64,000 bases of DNA from assembly GCA_963707075.1 (NCBI GenBank), contig CAVPOX010000004.1, forward strand, positions 186,001-250,000, written 5' to 3'. Origin of the DNA: CAXMQZ01 sp963707075. Lineage in GTDB: Bacteria > Acidobacteriota > Thermoanaerobaculia > Multivoradales > JAHEKO01. The notes beneath the pieces are model-generated. The model made no database searches, had not been told where the DNA came from, and was given only the letters and a program-made list of their open reading frames with translations. A program made the translations under genes and the position numbers. This document shows positions 27,817 to 35,490 of this stretch, piece after piece. How positions within the stretch are numbered: the first letter of the stretch is position 1; the number at the start of each line of letters is the position of its first letter.

Positions 27817-30696
27817 CTAGTTCCCCGCCGCGTTCCATTCCTCGAACCAATTCAGTACGACCACGGTCGACTCCCCTAGGGCTGGGCCGGTCATGACGAA
27901 GCGGTCGCCATCGGGATGGACGCTGTAGGCGGCACCGCGGCTTCCGGGTCGGGGAGGAAAGGCGTGGCGGAAGACCACCTGCGGGGCGCCGACCTTCAGT
28001 GAGGGGCTGGTCTCGATGGTGACGCGCATCAGTTGCTGCAGATCGTTGCTGACATAGAAGAGCTCTCGCCCGTCGGGTCCGAAGACCGGCTGGTTGCCGC
28101 CGTCCATCGAGACCTGGCGCACGCCGCCAGGATCGTCCGTCGGCCGCAAGTAGATCTCCCCGCGCCCGGACTGATCCGACTCCCAGGCGAACAACTGTCC
28201 GTCGGGGGTGGTGGTGGCCGAGAGCTCATCCTTGGGTGTTAGCGACAGGGGCTCGACTTCGCCCGAGGCGACGTCGAGAACCGCGAGGTCGATCGCCGAT
28301 TCGTCCACGGTCTGAATCTGCAGCAGCGCCCTGCCGGTGTCGATCCAACCGCGAAGGTGGACGTCGGTATCGGTGATATGAAGGGGTTCTTCATTGCCGC
28401 TGCCATCGGCTGCCTTCCAGAAGAGATCGTGGGCGATGCCGTTACGTGCCGAGCTGAAAACGACGCGGCTGCCGTCGGGAGTCCAGACGGGGTCGAAGCT
28501 ACTCTCGAAGGTCAGACGGGTCCAGACACCTGTGCTGATCTCCAACACCCAGATCCCGATGTCGGCGTCACCTTCGCCGCGCGCGACCGCGATCCGCGTG
28601 CCGTCCGGGGAGATGCGAGGTGTCTGGTACGGTCCGGCTTCGACCAGCGAGACAGCGGTGCCGTCGCGCGTGATCTCGAGAAGATCGACGTCGGGTGACT
28701 CCGCGCTTCCCGGGCGGTAGGCGAGGGTTCCGTTGTTGGCCACCGAGTAGTTCACTTCGCCAAAGCTGCTACCGGAAACTCCCGAGAGCAGAATTGTTTC
28801 GGGACCGCTGATGACGCCGCGATCGACATCGAAAGGCGCGGCATACACGGAAACCCCTCCCGATTCGCTGCGCCCGAACAACAGGTGGCCGGTCGGGATG
28901 AACTGAGCCGAGCCTCCCTCGGTCAGAGCTCTGGTGTCTCCGCTTTCGAGGTCGAAGATGGCGATGCGCTGGGCGAGTACGGGTCCCCGAGACAACGCTT
29001 CGTCATCGATGCCCTGGGTGAAGAGCAGTCTGCGACCGTCGGGCAGGAACTGCGGCCACGCCACCCACTCCAGGTCCCTCTCCTTCACATCCAGGATCAG
29101 CTCGGCCTGGCCTCCATTGGCCGAAACGCGGAAAAGACCCGCGGGATTGGCGAAGACGATCGTGTCATCGGGTCCCCAAACTGCACCCCGCAAGACGAAA
29201 GGGCCGCCGAAGCTCTGGGTTTCGGCGACGAGCGCCAGCGGCATCGGTGTACCACCGCCGACGGGAATCTTGCGCAGCTCTCGGTCAGCGGTGAATCCGA
29301 TCCATTGACCATCGGGAGAGAAGAACGGCTGGGAGGCTCCGGTGGTTCCCGCGATCGGCTGCGCCTCGAGGCCGTCGAGCTCTCGCAGATAGAGCTTCTG
29401 TCCCTCTGTCCCTAGGGCGACATAGACGAAACGCTGCCCATCGGGTGACAGGACGGCGGCACTGCCGGCCATACCGGTCCAGGCTAGCGATTGATGATCG
29501 TCAGGTGAACGGTACTCGAAGCGGACGACCTCTGCGGGAAGTCCAGCCGGGCGCCGGAGCCACCAACCCAGACCGAAGCTCGCGAGAGCAGCGATCAGCA
29601 GTGCGGCGATCCATCGGGCCAGGGCACCGGAGCCGGCGGTCTCGGCGTCATGCCGGGCCGTGGGGGCGTCCGAACCGTCCTGAACCATGGGGTTCTCGAG
29701 GGCGATGCGCGCTTCCCCAATATCGCGTAGCCGTTCGCGCGGCTCGGGTTCGAGGCACCGTCCGAGCAGTCTCTGGATCTCCTGCGGTGCCTTCCCCTCG
29801 AGCGCCGTGAGCTCGGGTTTGTAGGTCAGGACACCTGCCAGGACCTCGGAGACGGTCTCCTTGTTGCCGAACAGGGTCTCGCCGGTCAGCATCTCCCAGA
29901 CGATGACTCCGAAGGCCCAGATGTCGGTGCGCTTGTCCGCCGGTTTGCCCTTGGCCTGCTCGGGACTCATGTAGGCCGCGGTGCCGAGGATGACGCCGGC
30001 CTGGGTCATGTTGGCGGTGATGGTCGGCGACATCGAGAGATTCATCGTCGCGGAGGCGCCCTCCTCCCAGGCCTTCGCCAACCCGAAGTCCAGGATCTTC
30101 ACTTGTCCCTCGGGAGTGATCCGGATGTTGGCCGGCTTGAGGTCCCGGTGCACGATGCCTTGCTCGTGCGCGGCTTCGAGTCCCTCGGAGATCTGCAGAG
30201 CGAGTGATTGGGCCTCATCCCAGGACAAGGGTCTGGCAGAGATCTGACTGCTCAGGTCCTCGCCCTCGACCAGCTCCATGACCAGGAAGTGGATGGGTCG
30301 AGCGGGCTGCTCTCTCGGTTTCGCTGGTGGATGTTGACGCTCCACTCCGCGATCGCCCGCCTCGACGTCGGCTTTCGCCGCAGAGCCAACCGGGGGCTCC
30401 CGGAGCGTAGCGTCAACCTCGTCTTGCGAAGCGAAGGGAGCTCCCGGGCGACCCGCTGGCAGGGCCGATTCGATGGAGTAGATCGCCGCGACGTGGGGAT
30501 GATTGAGCGCGGCCAGTACTTTGGCCTCACGTTCGAAGCGCGCGAGACGCTCGGGGTCGTTGGCGACCGCGTCCGGCAGCACCTTGATCGCCACCTGGCG
30601 CCCGAGCTTGGTGTCCTCTGCCCGGTAGACCTCGCCCATGCCACCCTCACCGAGCTTGTCGGTGATCTTGAAGTGCGCCAGTGTCGTGCCGATCAT
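27817..30696 (-). CDS. Ser/Thr protein kinase with PD40 beta-propeller, contains palindromic insert
   Basis: 959 residues; first 142 identical to the kinase at 24789-27662. Kinase motifs: HRDLKPANIRI, DFGLAKAWEEG, AAYMSPEQAKGK. The same 58-residue insert lies between AIYSIES and IHFLVMEL. TM helix near 375-397 (WIAALLIAALASFGLGWW). The C-terminal 550 residues are PD40 repeats (LSPDGQRFVYVALG, FSPDGQWIGFTADR, ISPDGTRIAVARG) ending VVVLNWFEEWNAAGN, the usual end of this family. First gene of the three-kinase row. The 120 bp upstream are shared with the downstream kinase, so both may respond to the same promoter. Confidence 0.93.
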   Translation of the reverse strand: MIGTTLAHFKITDKLGEGGMGEVYRAEDTKLGRQVAIKVLPDAVANDPERLARFEREAKVLAALNHPHVAAIYSIESALPAGRPGAPFASQDEVDATLREPPVGSAAKADVEAGDRGVERQHPPAKPREQPARPIHFLVMELVEGEDLSSQISARPLSWDEAQSLALQISEGLEAAHEQGIVHRDLKPANIRITPEGQVKILDFGLAKAWEEGASATMNLSMSPTITANMTQAGVILGTAAYMSPEQAKGKPADKRTDIWAFGVIVWEMLTGETLFGNKETVSEVLAGVLTYKPELTALEGKAPQEIQRLLGRCLEPEPRERLRDIGEARIALENPMVQDGSDAPTARHDAETAGSGALARWIAALLIAALASFGLGWWLRRPAGLPAEVVRFEYRSPDDHQSLAWTGMAGSAAVLSPDGQRFVYVALGTEGQKLYLRELDGLEAQPIAGTTGASQPFFSPDGQWIGFTADRELRKIPVGGGTPMPLALVAETQSFGGPFVLRGAVWGPDDTIVFANPAGLFRVSANGGQAELILDVKERDLEWVAWPQFLPDGRRLLFTQGIDDEALSRGPVLAQRIAIFDLESGDTRALTEGGSAQFIPTGHLLFGRSESGGVSVYAAPFDVDRGVISGPETILLSGVSGSSFGEVNYSVANNGTLAYRPGSAESPDVDLLEITRDGTAVSLVEAGPYQTPRISPDGTRIAVARGEGDADIGIWVLEISTGVWTRLTFESSFDPVWTPDGSRVVFSSARNGIAHDLFWKAADGSGNEEPLHITDTDVHLRGWIDTGRALLQIQTVDESAIDLAVLDVASGEVEPLSLTPKDELSATTTPDGQLFAWESDQSGRGEIYLRPTDDPGGVRQVSMDGGNQPVFGPDGRELFYVSNDLQQLMRVTIETSPSLKVGAPQVVFRHAFPPRPGSRGAAYSVHPDGDRFVMTGPALGESTVVVLNWFEEWNAAGN

Positions 30697-30816
30697 TCAC
30701 TCTCTCCTTCACCGATCGTGGGGCGGGCCTCTGCGCCGACCATCTTGCAGCTTGCAGGCCTGGCAGCGGTTACCCTTGCTGTTCGGTGATTGCCGGGCGC
30801 CATTCTATGACGAATC
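30270..30816. repeat. 547-bp direct repeat, copy 2
   Basis: Identical to 27236-27782. Homologous recombination between the two copies would delete 3034 bp and join this promoter and 5' end to the C-terminal part of the 24789-27662 kinase, leaving an intact reading frame. Confidence 0.92.
30390..30447 (-). repeat. palindromic in-frame element, copy C2
   Basis: Identical to the element at 27356-27413 and located at the same place in the kinase gene at 27817-30696; it is inside the 547-bp duplication and so is not an independent copy. Confidence 0.75.
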
Positions 30817-30830
30817 GACTCGGCCGATCG

Positions 30831-31247
30831 CTAGGCGACGAAACCCGCGGGCGAGATGACCGACGCCCCCTCCGGGGGTCGCTCGAGCAGTTCCTGATCT
30901 CCCGTAATGAGGACGGTCCCGTGCTCGCTGGCCAGGAGCTCCCACAGATGCTGATCCTGACTCGCGGGTGCCTGGTCCGATGAGAGCTCGGGTTCCCGAA
31001 TAATCGCGTTGGCGACGATGTCGGTCAGCAGCGAGTCGATTTCGTCTTCCTCGAGACCATGGCGATCTCGGATTCTGGCGCGAAGGAGGACTTCGCGGTA
31101 CTCGCTCAAGAGGGCCGGGGAGAGAAGGTAGACGAACCGGGCCTCGAGCATCCCGTTCAGCACTCGAGCAGTGGGGGAGTCCGGGTCGCCGGTCAAAAGG
31201 CCGGCCACTACGACATTCGGGTCGACAATCAGCGCTCGCGCTTCCAA
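30831..31247 (-). CDS. PIN-domain toxin, COG1569/TIGR00305 type
   Basis: 138 residues if TTG at 31247 is the start (MEARALIVDPNVVVAGLLTG); an upstream extension in the same frame overlaps the antitoxin gene and is unlikely. The first PIN acidic residue is in IVDPNVVV, followed by LSPALLSEYREVLLRARI, and the last acidic cluster in VLITGDQELLE, as in the family of Mg-dependent RNases that act as toxins. It begins 10 bp after the stop of the small gene at 31258-31557, its presumed antitoxin. The protein ends PAGFVA next to the duplicated region. RNase targets are unknown. Confidence 0.82.
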   Translation of the reverse strand: MEARALIVDPNVVVAGLLTGDPDSPTARVLNGMLEARFVYLLSPALLSEYREVLLRARIRDRHGLEEDEIDSLLTDIVANAIIREPELSSDQAPASQDQHLWELLASEHGTVLITGDQELLERPPEGASVISPAGFVA

Positions 31248-31257
31248 CGGGAGATTC

Positions 31258-31557
31258 CTACTGCCCCCGAGTGGCGCGCACTTCTGCGTTGGCGAGCTCG
31301 AGCGCCTCCTGCTCGCCGAGATTCGATCGCTGCCGGGCTCGATCGACCAGGCTGCGGGCACTCTCGGTGGTCTTGATGCCGTAGAACTCGAGACTCTCTG
31401 CGATCAGCTCGCCGATCGGGACCCGGCGACGGGCGGCGGTCTCTTTGAGGGCCTGGTGCAGCCGACCCGCGACCACTGTGCTTCTGAGCAGGCCGATGCC
31501 GCCGGGTGCAAGATCGGTCAAGCGAAATCCGTCCCTATGGGGTGGCGATCGAGTCAT
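31258..31557 (-). CDS. antitoxin of PIN pair, ribbon-helix-helix-like
   Basis: 99 residues. The segment STVVAGRLHQALKETAARRR followed by VPIGELIAESLEFYGIK reads as a strand-helix-helix with the pattern of RHH/Arc-type DNA-binding antitoxins; the C-terminal half (SARSLVDRARQRSNLGEQEA) is helical and would mask the toxin. The first 25 residues may not be translated, as no SD precedes the ATG at 31557 and the conserved region begins later. The gene is divergent from a second TA pair, the two ATGs being 47 bp apart, so they may share an operator. Confidence 0.72.
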   Translation of the reverse strand: MTRSPPHRDGFRLTDLAPGGIGLLRSTVVAGRLHQALKETAARRRVPIGELIAESLEFYGIKTTESARSLVDRARQRSNLGEQEALELANAEVRATRGQ

Positions 31558-31588
31558 TCCACTGGCAGGGGCGCCATTGAGTAAAGTA

Positions 31589-31618
31589 ATATGGGAGTGC
31601 TAGTATGGGTACCCATAT
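31589..31618. promoter_or_regulatory. operator-like palindrome overlapping a VapB start codon
   Basis: The 12-base perfect palindrome ATGGGTACCCAT (31605-31616) includes the first in-frame ATG of the antitoxin gene. A third half-site ATATGGG lies at 31589-31595 and pairs with CCCATAT at 31612-31618. This is the arrangement expected for VapB autorepression. Confidence 0.55.
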
Positions 31619-31862
31619 GAAGACAACGATCGAGATTTCCGATGCGATTCTGGAGCAGGCGAAGGCAGTGGCCACCGGAGAGGGTGTGACCCTTCGATCG
31701 CTGGTGGAGGAGGGGCTTCGTCGTGTGCTTCAAGCCAGGCAGCACGAAGGTGAATTCCAGCTCCGAGATGCGAGCTTTTCGGGTAAGGGACTTCAGCCTC
31801 AGGTCCGGGATGGTTCCTGGGAGCGGATTCGCGAGATCATCTACGAGGGGCGAGGAGGGTGA
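31605..31862 (+). CDS. VapB-type antitoxin
   Basis: 85 residues from ATG 31605 (preceded by GGGAG at 7 bp), or 81 from ATG 31617, which gives the family-typical MKTTIEISDAILEQAKAVAT. The N-terminus is an RHH/AbrB-like DNA-binding strand and helix (TIEISDAILEQAKAVATGEG), and the tail (LRDASFSGKGLQPQVRDGSW) is the toxin-inhibiting part seen in DUF2191-type VapB proteins. GTGA overlap with the toxin gene shows a two-gene operon. It represses itself with the toxin if the palindrome over its start is the operator. Confidence 0.88.
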   Translation: MGTHMKTTIEISDAILEQAKAVATGEGVTLRSLVEEGLRRVLQARQHEGEFQLRDASFSGKGLQPQVRDGSWERIREIIYEGRGG

Positions 31863-32293
31863 TCGCGGTCGATACGAATCTCCTGGTCTATGCCCACCGG
31901 GAGGATTCGTCCTGGCATGAGGCGGCCGGGAATGCACTGAGATCATTGGCCGAGGGCCGGGAGAGATGGGCGATTCCCTGGCCCTGCATTCATGAGTTCC
32001 TGGCCATCGTCACGCATCCCCGCATCTACGATCCGCCGACGCCGCTGCTGAATGCTGTCGACCAGGTGGAGGCCTGGATGGAATCGCCCAACCTCGAGTG
32101 CTTGGCGGAGTCGGGACGGTACTGGGAGATCCTGCGGGCCACCGTGGAGGGGGGGCGGGTCGCCGGAGCCCAGGTCCACGATGCCCGAGTTGCTGCTCTC
32201 TGTATGCATCACGGTGTGAAAGAGCTCTGGACGGCGGATCGCGACTTCACGCGCTTCGCGGCGCTCGAGGTGCGGAATCCGCTCGTAGCCTGA
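31859..32293 (+). CDS. VapC-type PIN toxin
   Basis: 144 residues from a GTG that overlaps the antitoxin stop by four bases. The acidic PIN residues are seen in AVDTNLLVYAHRED, the central PCIHEFLAIVTHPRIY, VHDARVAALCMHHG and WTADRDFTRF. The family are single-strand RNases, often cleaving tRNA or rRNA loops. A perfect 8-bp hairpin follows the stop. This pair is unrelated in sequence to the PIN pair on the other strand next to it, since the latter is of the COG1569 branch. Confidence 0.9.
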   Translation: MIAVDTNLLVYAHREDSSWHEAAGNALRSLAEGRERWAIPWPCIHEFLAIVTHPRIYDPPTPLLNAVDQVEAWMESPNLECLAESGRYWEILRATVEGGRVAGAQVHDARVAALCMHHGVKELWTADRDFTRFAALEVRNPLVA

Positions 32294-32294
32294 A

Positions 32295-32323
32295 GGCCGG
32301 GTACCTCGCTCGGGCACCCGGCC
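32295..32323. terminator. bidirectional terminator hairpin
   Basis: GGCCGGGT, 13-base loop, ACCCGGCC: perfect 8-bp stem between the convergent vapC-type gene and the large secreted-protein gene. Confidence 0.6.
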
Positions 32324-32335
32324 CTGGCGAGGCCG

Positions 32336-34738
32336 CTAGTTGCTGGTCATCGTCCAGGCGGAGGTATCGCCAGACTCCAGATCGTCCGCGAACAGGAGAG
32401 CCGAGGATCCCGAAGAGAAGACAACGGCGAAGTCGGCTTCGTACTCACCTGAGGGTCCAACCTGCCCGAGAGACGGCTCTCTCGGTGCGAGCCCGACGAA
32501 GGCGCCCAGGACACTGACATCGAGACCCGTGCCCTGCACGATGACGCGACTCACGGGTCGGTCGGAGCTGAAGCCGTGGCCGAACGCAAAGACATTGTCA
32601 GGGCTGGGAGCGGTCTCCAGCACCTGGTGAGCACTGTCATCCGGATTGAGCCACAAGCGAACTCTCTCCCCTCGCCGGACGGACCCGAAGTTGGCGTAGA
32701 AGGCTTCGATCGGGGGATCGAAGTCCAGGGTCATGTACTGAAATGTCTCCAGTGGAAGGTCGGAGACAGCAGGGGTACCCGAGGCATCGGAGATGGCGCA
32801 GGGGCCCGTCGGCGTGATGGTCATCGTGCCCCCGTCGAGTTGGAGCTCGACCGGTTCGTCTTCGAGACATCCGCCGCCATTGGCGATACCGGGAGAGAAC
32901 TCGTCGAAGGCCGCGACATCAGCCGTGGGGTTGCGATCGAGCCATTCGGAGGCGTCCCGTGTGGACTCGATGAGATTCCAGTCCGAGCTCACCGAGCAGG
33001 CTGGCGCGAAGTCGTCGGCCGGCACTTCAGTCTCGACAAAATAGGGAAAGGAAGTGCAGGCATCAGGGTTCGACCATGGCAGGGAGGCCAGGGACCCGTC
33101 GACATATTGCATTTCGCAGGCCTGCCAATGGGCGGGCACGACCGCCGAGTCCGTGAGGACGTTGATGAACCCCGCATAGCTCGTCCAGCGGCCATTAAAG
33201 TAATCCTGAAAGTCGTTCTCCACGAAGACCGGAACCAGTTTCAGCGCGTCGAAATAGCTCGACCCCGCGGCTCCGATCTCCTCATAGGTCTTGGCGCCAC
33301 AGTCCATGTCCACATAGGCGTTGAGCAATGACTGGACCGAGACCCTGACGGCTTCGGCAATGATGGCCATGGTCTCTTGATCGGTAGGCTGATGGGCGCG
33401 CAGCTTCAGATCACCGTCGCCGTAGATGCGAAAGCGATTGCCGGCGAGATTCCTGACGAAGGCGCCGCCCGTGTTGAACGCATCGTGATGATTCCTTTCC
33501 CGGTTGGCCCGGAGGTTCAGGTTGACGGTGCGCCGGTAGGAGGGAAGAAAGTCGTCTCGGGGGGGATAGAAGTCATGCCCCTCGAGTTCGGGCAGGGGGA
33601 AGGCGAGGTCCACACGACCGTCACCGTCGTTTTCTCCACCGCCGTGGCCCGTGACATATTGCATCCACAGATAGGCAGTTTCGTCGAGCAGAGCATTCTG
33701 GGGTGTGGCCATAATGCCACGGGAAGTTTCGGCCCGACTGGTGACGATGTGCCCGAAAGCGAAGAGATCGGTGAGGCTGTGCAGTGCGTTGGCCTCGTAA
33801 TGGAGGGCGTCATTCCAGAACCTGGGATTGAATCGTGCCCGCCAGGCATACTTGACGGCCAAGCGGTGCATGCCCACATACCAGGCGATAGCGCCGTTGG
33901 AGAAATGCCAGTCGTTGACGTTGGCGATGCGCAGCATCTCATCGCCCCACCAGCCGGCCTCCCAGATCTCTTCATCGCCAGCGGTGTTGGCAGTCGCATT
34001 CCCGGCACTGCCAAAAGGGGGTACCAGTCCGGAGCCGATGTGCCCGAGATAGTCCGCCATGGGAACAGGATCCGGACGGAATCCGCACTCCTGGAGCGGC
34101 CCAATCCCGAAACAATCCTGACCGGCGAGGAATGAGACTTCCAGAGTATTGCGGTTGTCCAGGTGGCAGATTCCCGGGCGCGAAGGGTTGCAGCCCGGTA
34201 TCCGCCGGTAGTCTCCGTAAAGGGCAACCAGATCGCCGAAGGTGAAGTCGTGCATGTCGTCTATGTTCGCCACGTTGCCCTCCACCCATAGGCCTCGGCG
34301 CCGCAGGAGGGGAGAGTCCGGGGCTTGAATCCAGAGCTTCTTGTTGTACTCGAGCTGTCCGTAGCCATACCAATAGCTGTTGTCCTGGACACGTTTCTGG
34401 TTCTCGTCGTAATCGGCTGGATTGTTGGTGGCAAAACCGACAGCCAACCGTTTGGCGGAAAGATAGGGGTAGGCACGGTTCGACAAGTACGCTGCAAAAT
34501 CGAAGCGCGTGTCTCCAGGAAATTCGATGCCGGCGGGTACCACGACGCCGGCCACGCCCATGTCCGTGAGGACCTTGTGCTCTTCGGAGTTGTAGCCTGT
34601 TGCAGGGCCGGCGATGACGGTTGCCAGGAGACTCAGGACCGCGACGCGGCGGGTGAATCGTGCAAGGCTACCCGATCGGATCTGCTCGCCGGATGCGTTG
34701 GAGCGGCGGGTTGCTGGGCCTGAAGTCGCTACTGCCAT
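32336..34738 (-). CDS. large secreted protein of unknown function
   Basis: 800 residues, strong ribosome site GAGGAGGT. A signal peptide lies after a basic leader (RFTRRVAVLSLLATVIAGPA). The next residues, GYNSEEHKVLTDMGV, and the later HYEANALHSLTDLFAFGHIV resemble the helical His-rich zinc site of phospholipase C/P1 nuclease-like proteins (pattern H...H...D..FxxGH), but I would not call it an enzyme on that alone. About residue 600 onward is beta-rich (LQLDGGTMTITPTGP, AFYANFGSVRRGERVRLWLN). The C-terminus reads LLFADDLESGDTSAWTMTSN, close to the end of the secreted repeat protein at 48628 (GFESGDFGDW), suggesting a shared C-terminal signal. Extracellular or outer-surface location is inferred. 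Confidence 0.78.
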   Translation of the reverse strand: MAVATSGPATRRSNASGEQIRSGSLARFTRRVAVLSLLATVIAGPATGYNSEEHKVLTDMGVAGVVVPAGIEFPGDTRFDFAAYLSNRAYPYLSAKRLAVGFATNNPADYDENQKRVQDNSYWYGYGQLEYNKKLWIQAPDSPLLRRRGLWVEGNVANIDDMHDFTFGDLVALYGDYRRIPGCNPSRPGICHLDNRNTLEVSFLAGQDCFGIGPLQECGFRPDPVPMADYLGHIGSGLVPPFGSAGNATANTAGDEEIWEAGWWGDEMLRIANVNDWHFSNGAIAWYVGMHRLAVKYAWRARFNPRFWNDALHYEANALHSLTDLFAFGHIVTSRAETSRGIMATPQNALLDETAYLWMQYVTGHGGGENDGDGRVDLAFPLPELEGHDFYPPRDDFLPSYRRTVNLNLRANRERNHHDAFNTGGAFVRNLAGNRFRIYGDGDLKLRAHQPTDQETMAIIAEAVRVSVQSLLNAYVDMDCGAKTYEEIGAAGSSYFDALKLVPVFVENDFQDYFNGRWTSYAGFINVLTDSAVVPAHWQACEMQYVDGSLASLPWSNPDACTSFPYFVETEVPADDFAPACSVSSDWNLIESTRDASEWLDRNPTADVAAFDEFSPGIANGGGCLEDEPVELQLDGGTMTITPTGPCAISDASGTPAVSDLPLETFQYMTLDFDPPIEAFYANFGSVRRGERVRLWLNPDDSAHQVLETAPSPDNVFAFGHGFSSDRPVSRVIVQGTGLDVSVLGAFVGLAPREPSLGQVGPSGEYEADFAVVFSSGSSALLFADDLESGDTSAWTMTSN

Positions 34739-34896
34739 GGGTACCTCCTCTGCCAGGTGCCACAGTCTTCGAGACCGGGCTTAGGTTCGCTCTGTTGAAA
34801 CTCGGGCTTCTGGTTCAATAGGCGAAAAAAGCGGTCGACCATACTCATCGTGGGAGAGGCGAATCATCATTGTGGGTTGCCGCTACCTGTGGCACC

Positions 34897-35490
34897 ATGG
34901 CGCGGATGTCGGACGAAGGATCCGGAAACGTCACCCAGCTCCTCGTCGAGTGTCGGGAGGGTGACGAGCAGGCGTTCGAAGACTTGCTGCCGATCGTCTA
35001 CGACGAATTGCGCCGGCTGGCGTCGCACTACATGAAGGGCGAGCGGCAAGGGCATACGCTGCAGCCCACGGCGTTGGTGCACGAGGCCTATGCCAAGTTG
35101 GTTGTGCTCGACATGGAATGGCGGGACCGGGTGCAGTTCTTCAAGGCGGCGGCCCAGGCCATGCGGCGCATCCTGGTCGACCACGCCCGAGCCAGGCGCA
35201 GCATCAAGCGGGGCGGTGGAGTCGCCCCTCTCAGTCTGGAGGAGATCGTCGTCGAGCCGAGTATCGAGCCTGTCGCCGACCTCGTGGATATCGATAGGGC
35301 GCTCAACGATCTCGCGGCGAAAGACGAGCGCAAGGCGCGCGCCATAGAGCTGCACTATTTCGGTGGTCTGAGCTTCGATGAAATTGCCAGGGCGTTGGAG
35401 ATCTCACGGGCGACGGTGGATCGCGACATGCGCATGGCCAGAGCGTGGTTGCATGCCGCCCTTTCCCCTGAGGTCGCGGGTGGGGACTGA
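34897..35490 (+). CDS. ECF-like RNA polymerase sigma factor (acidobacterial type)
   Basis: 197 residues from ATG 34897 (or ATG 34906, MSDEGSGNVTQLL). Region 2 is seen in YDELRRLASHYMKGERQGHT and LQPTALVHEAYAKL; region 4 in LHYFGGLSFDEIARALEISR followed by ATVDRDMRMARAWL. This matches the Sig-70_X6/TIGR02999 group, common in Acidobacteria and Planctomycetes and typically encoded beside a Ser/Thr kinase. The kinase-TPR gene overlaps its 3' end by 11 bp, so the two are co-translated and the kinase may control sigma activity. No anti-sigma gene is present. No clear ribosome site; upstream of it is a 158-bp divergent region. Confidence 0.9.
   Translation: MARMSDEGSGNVTQLLVECREGDEQAFEDLLPIVYDELRRLASHYMKGERQGHTLQPTALVHEAYAKLVVLDMEWRDRVQFFKAAAQAMRRILVDHARARRSIKRGGGVAPLSLEEIVVEPSIEPVADLVDIDRALNDLAAKDERKARAIELHYFGGLSFDEIARALEISRATVDRDMRMARAWLHAALSPEVAGGD

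Noticed and set aside
22029..30696. Kinase row as an anti-phage (Stk2-like) defence island
   Set aside because: The kinases have TM helices and propeller sensors typical of acidobacterial signalling, with no nuclease or other defence gene beyond the TA pairs.
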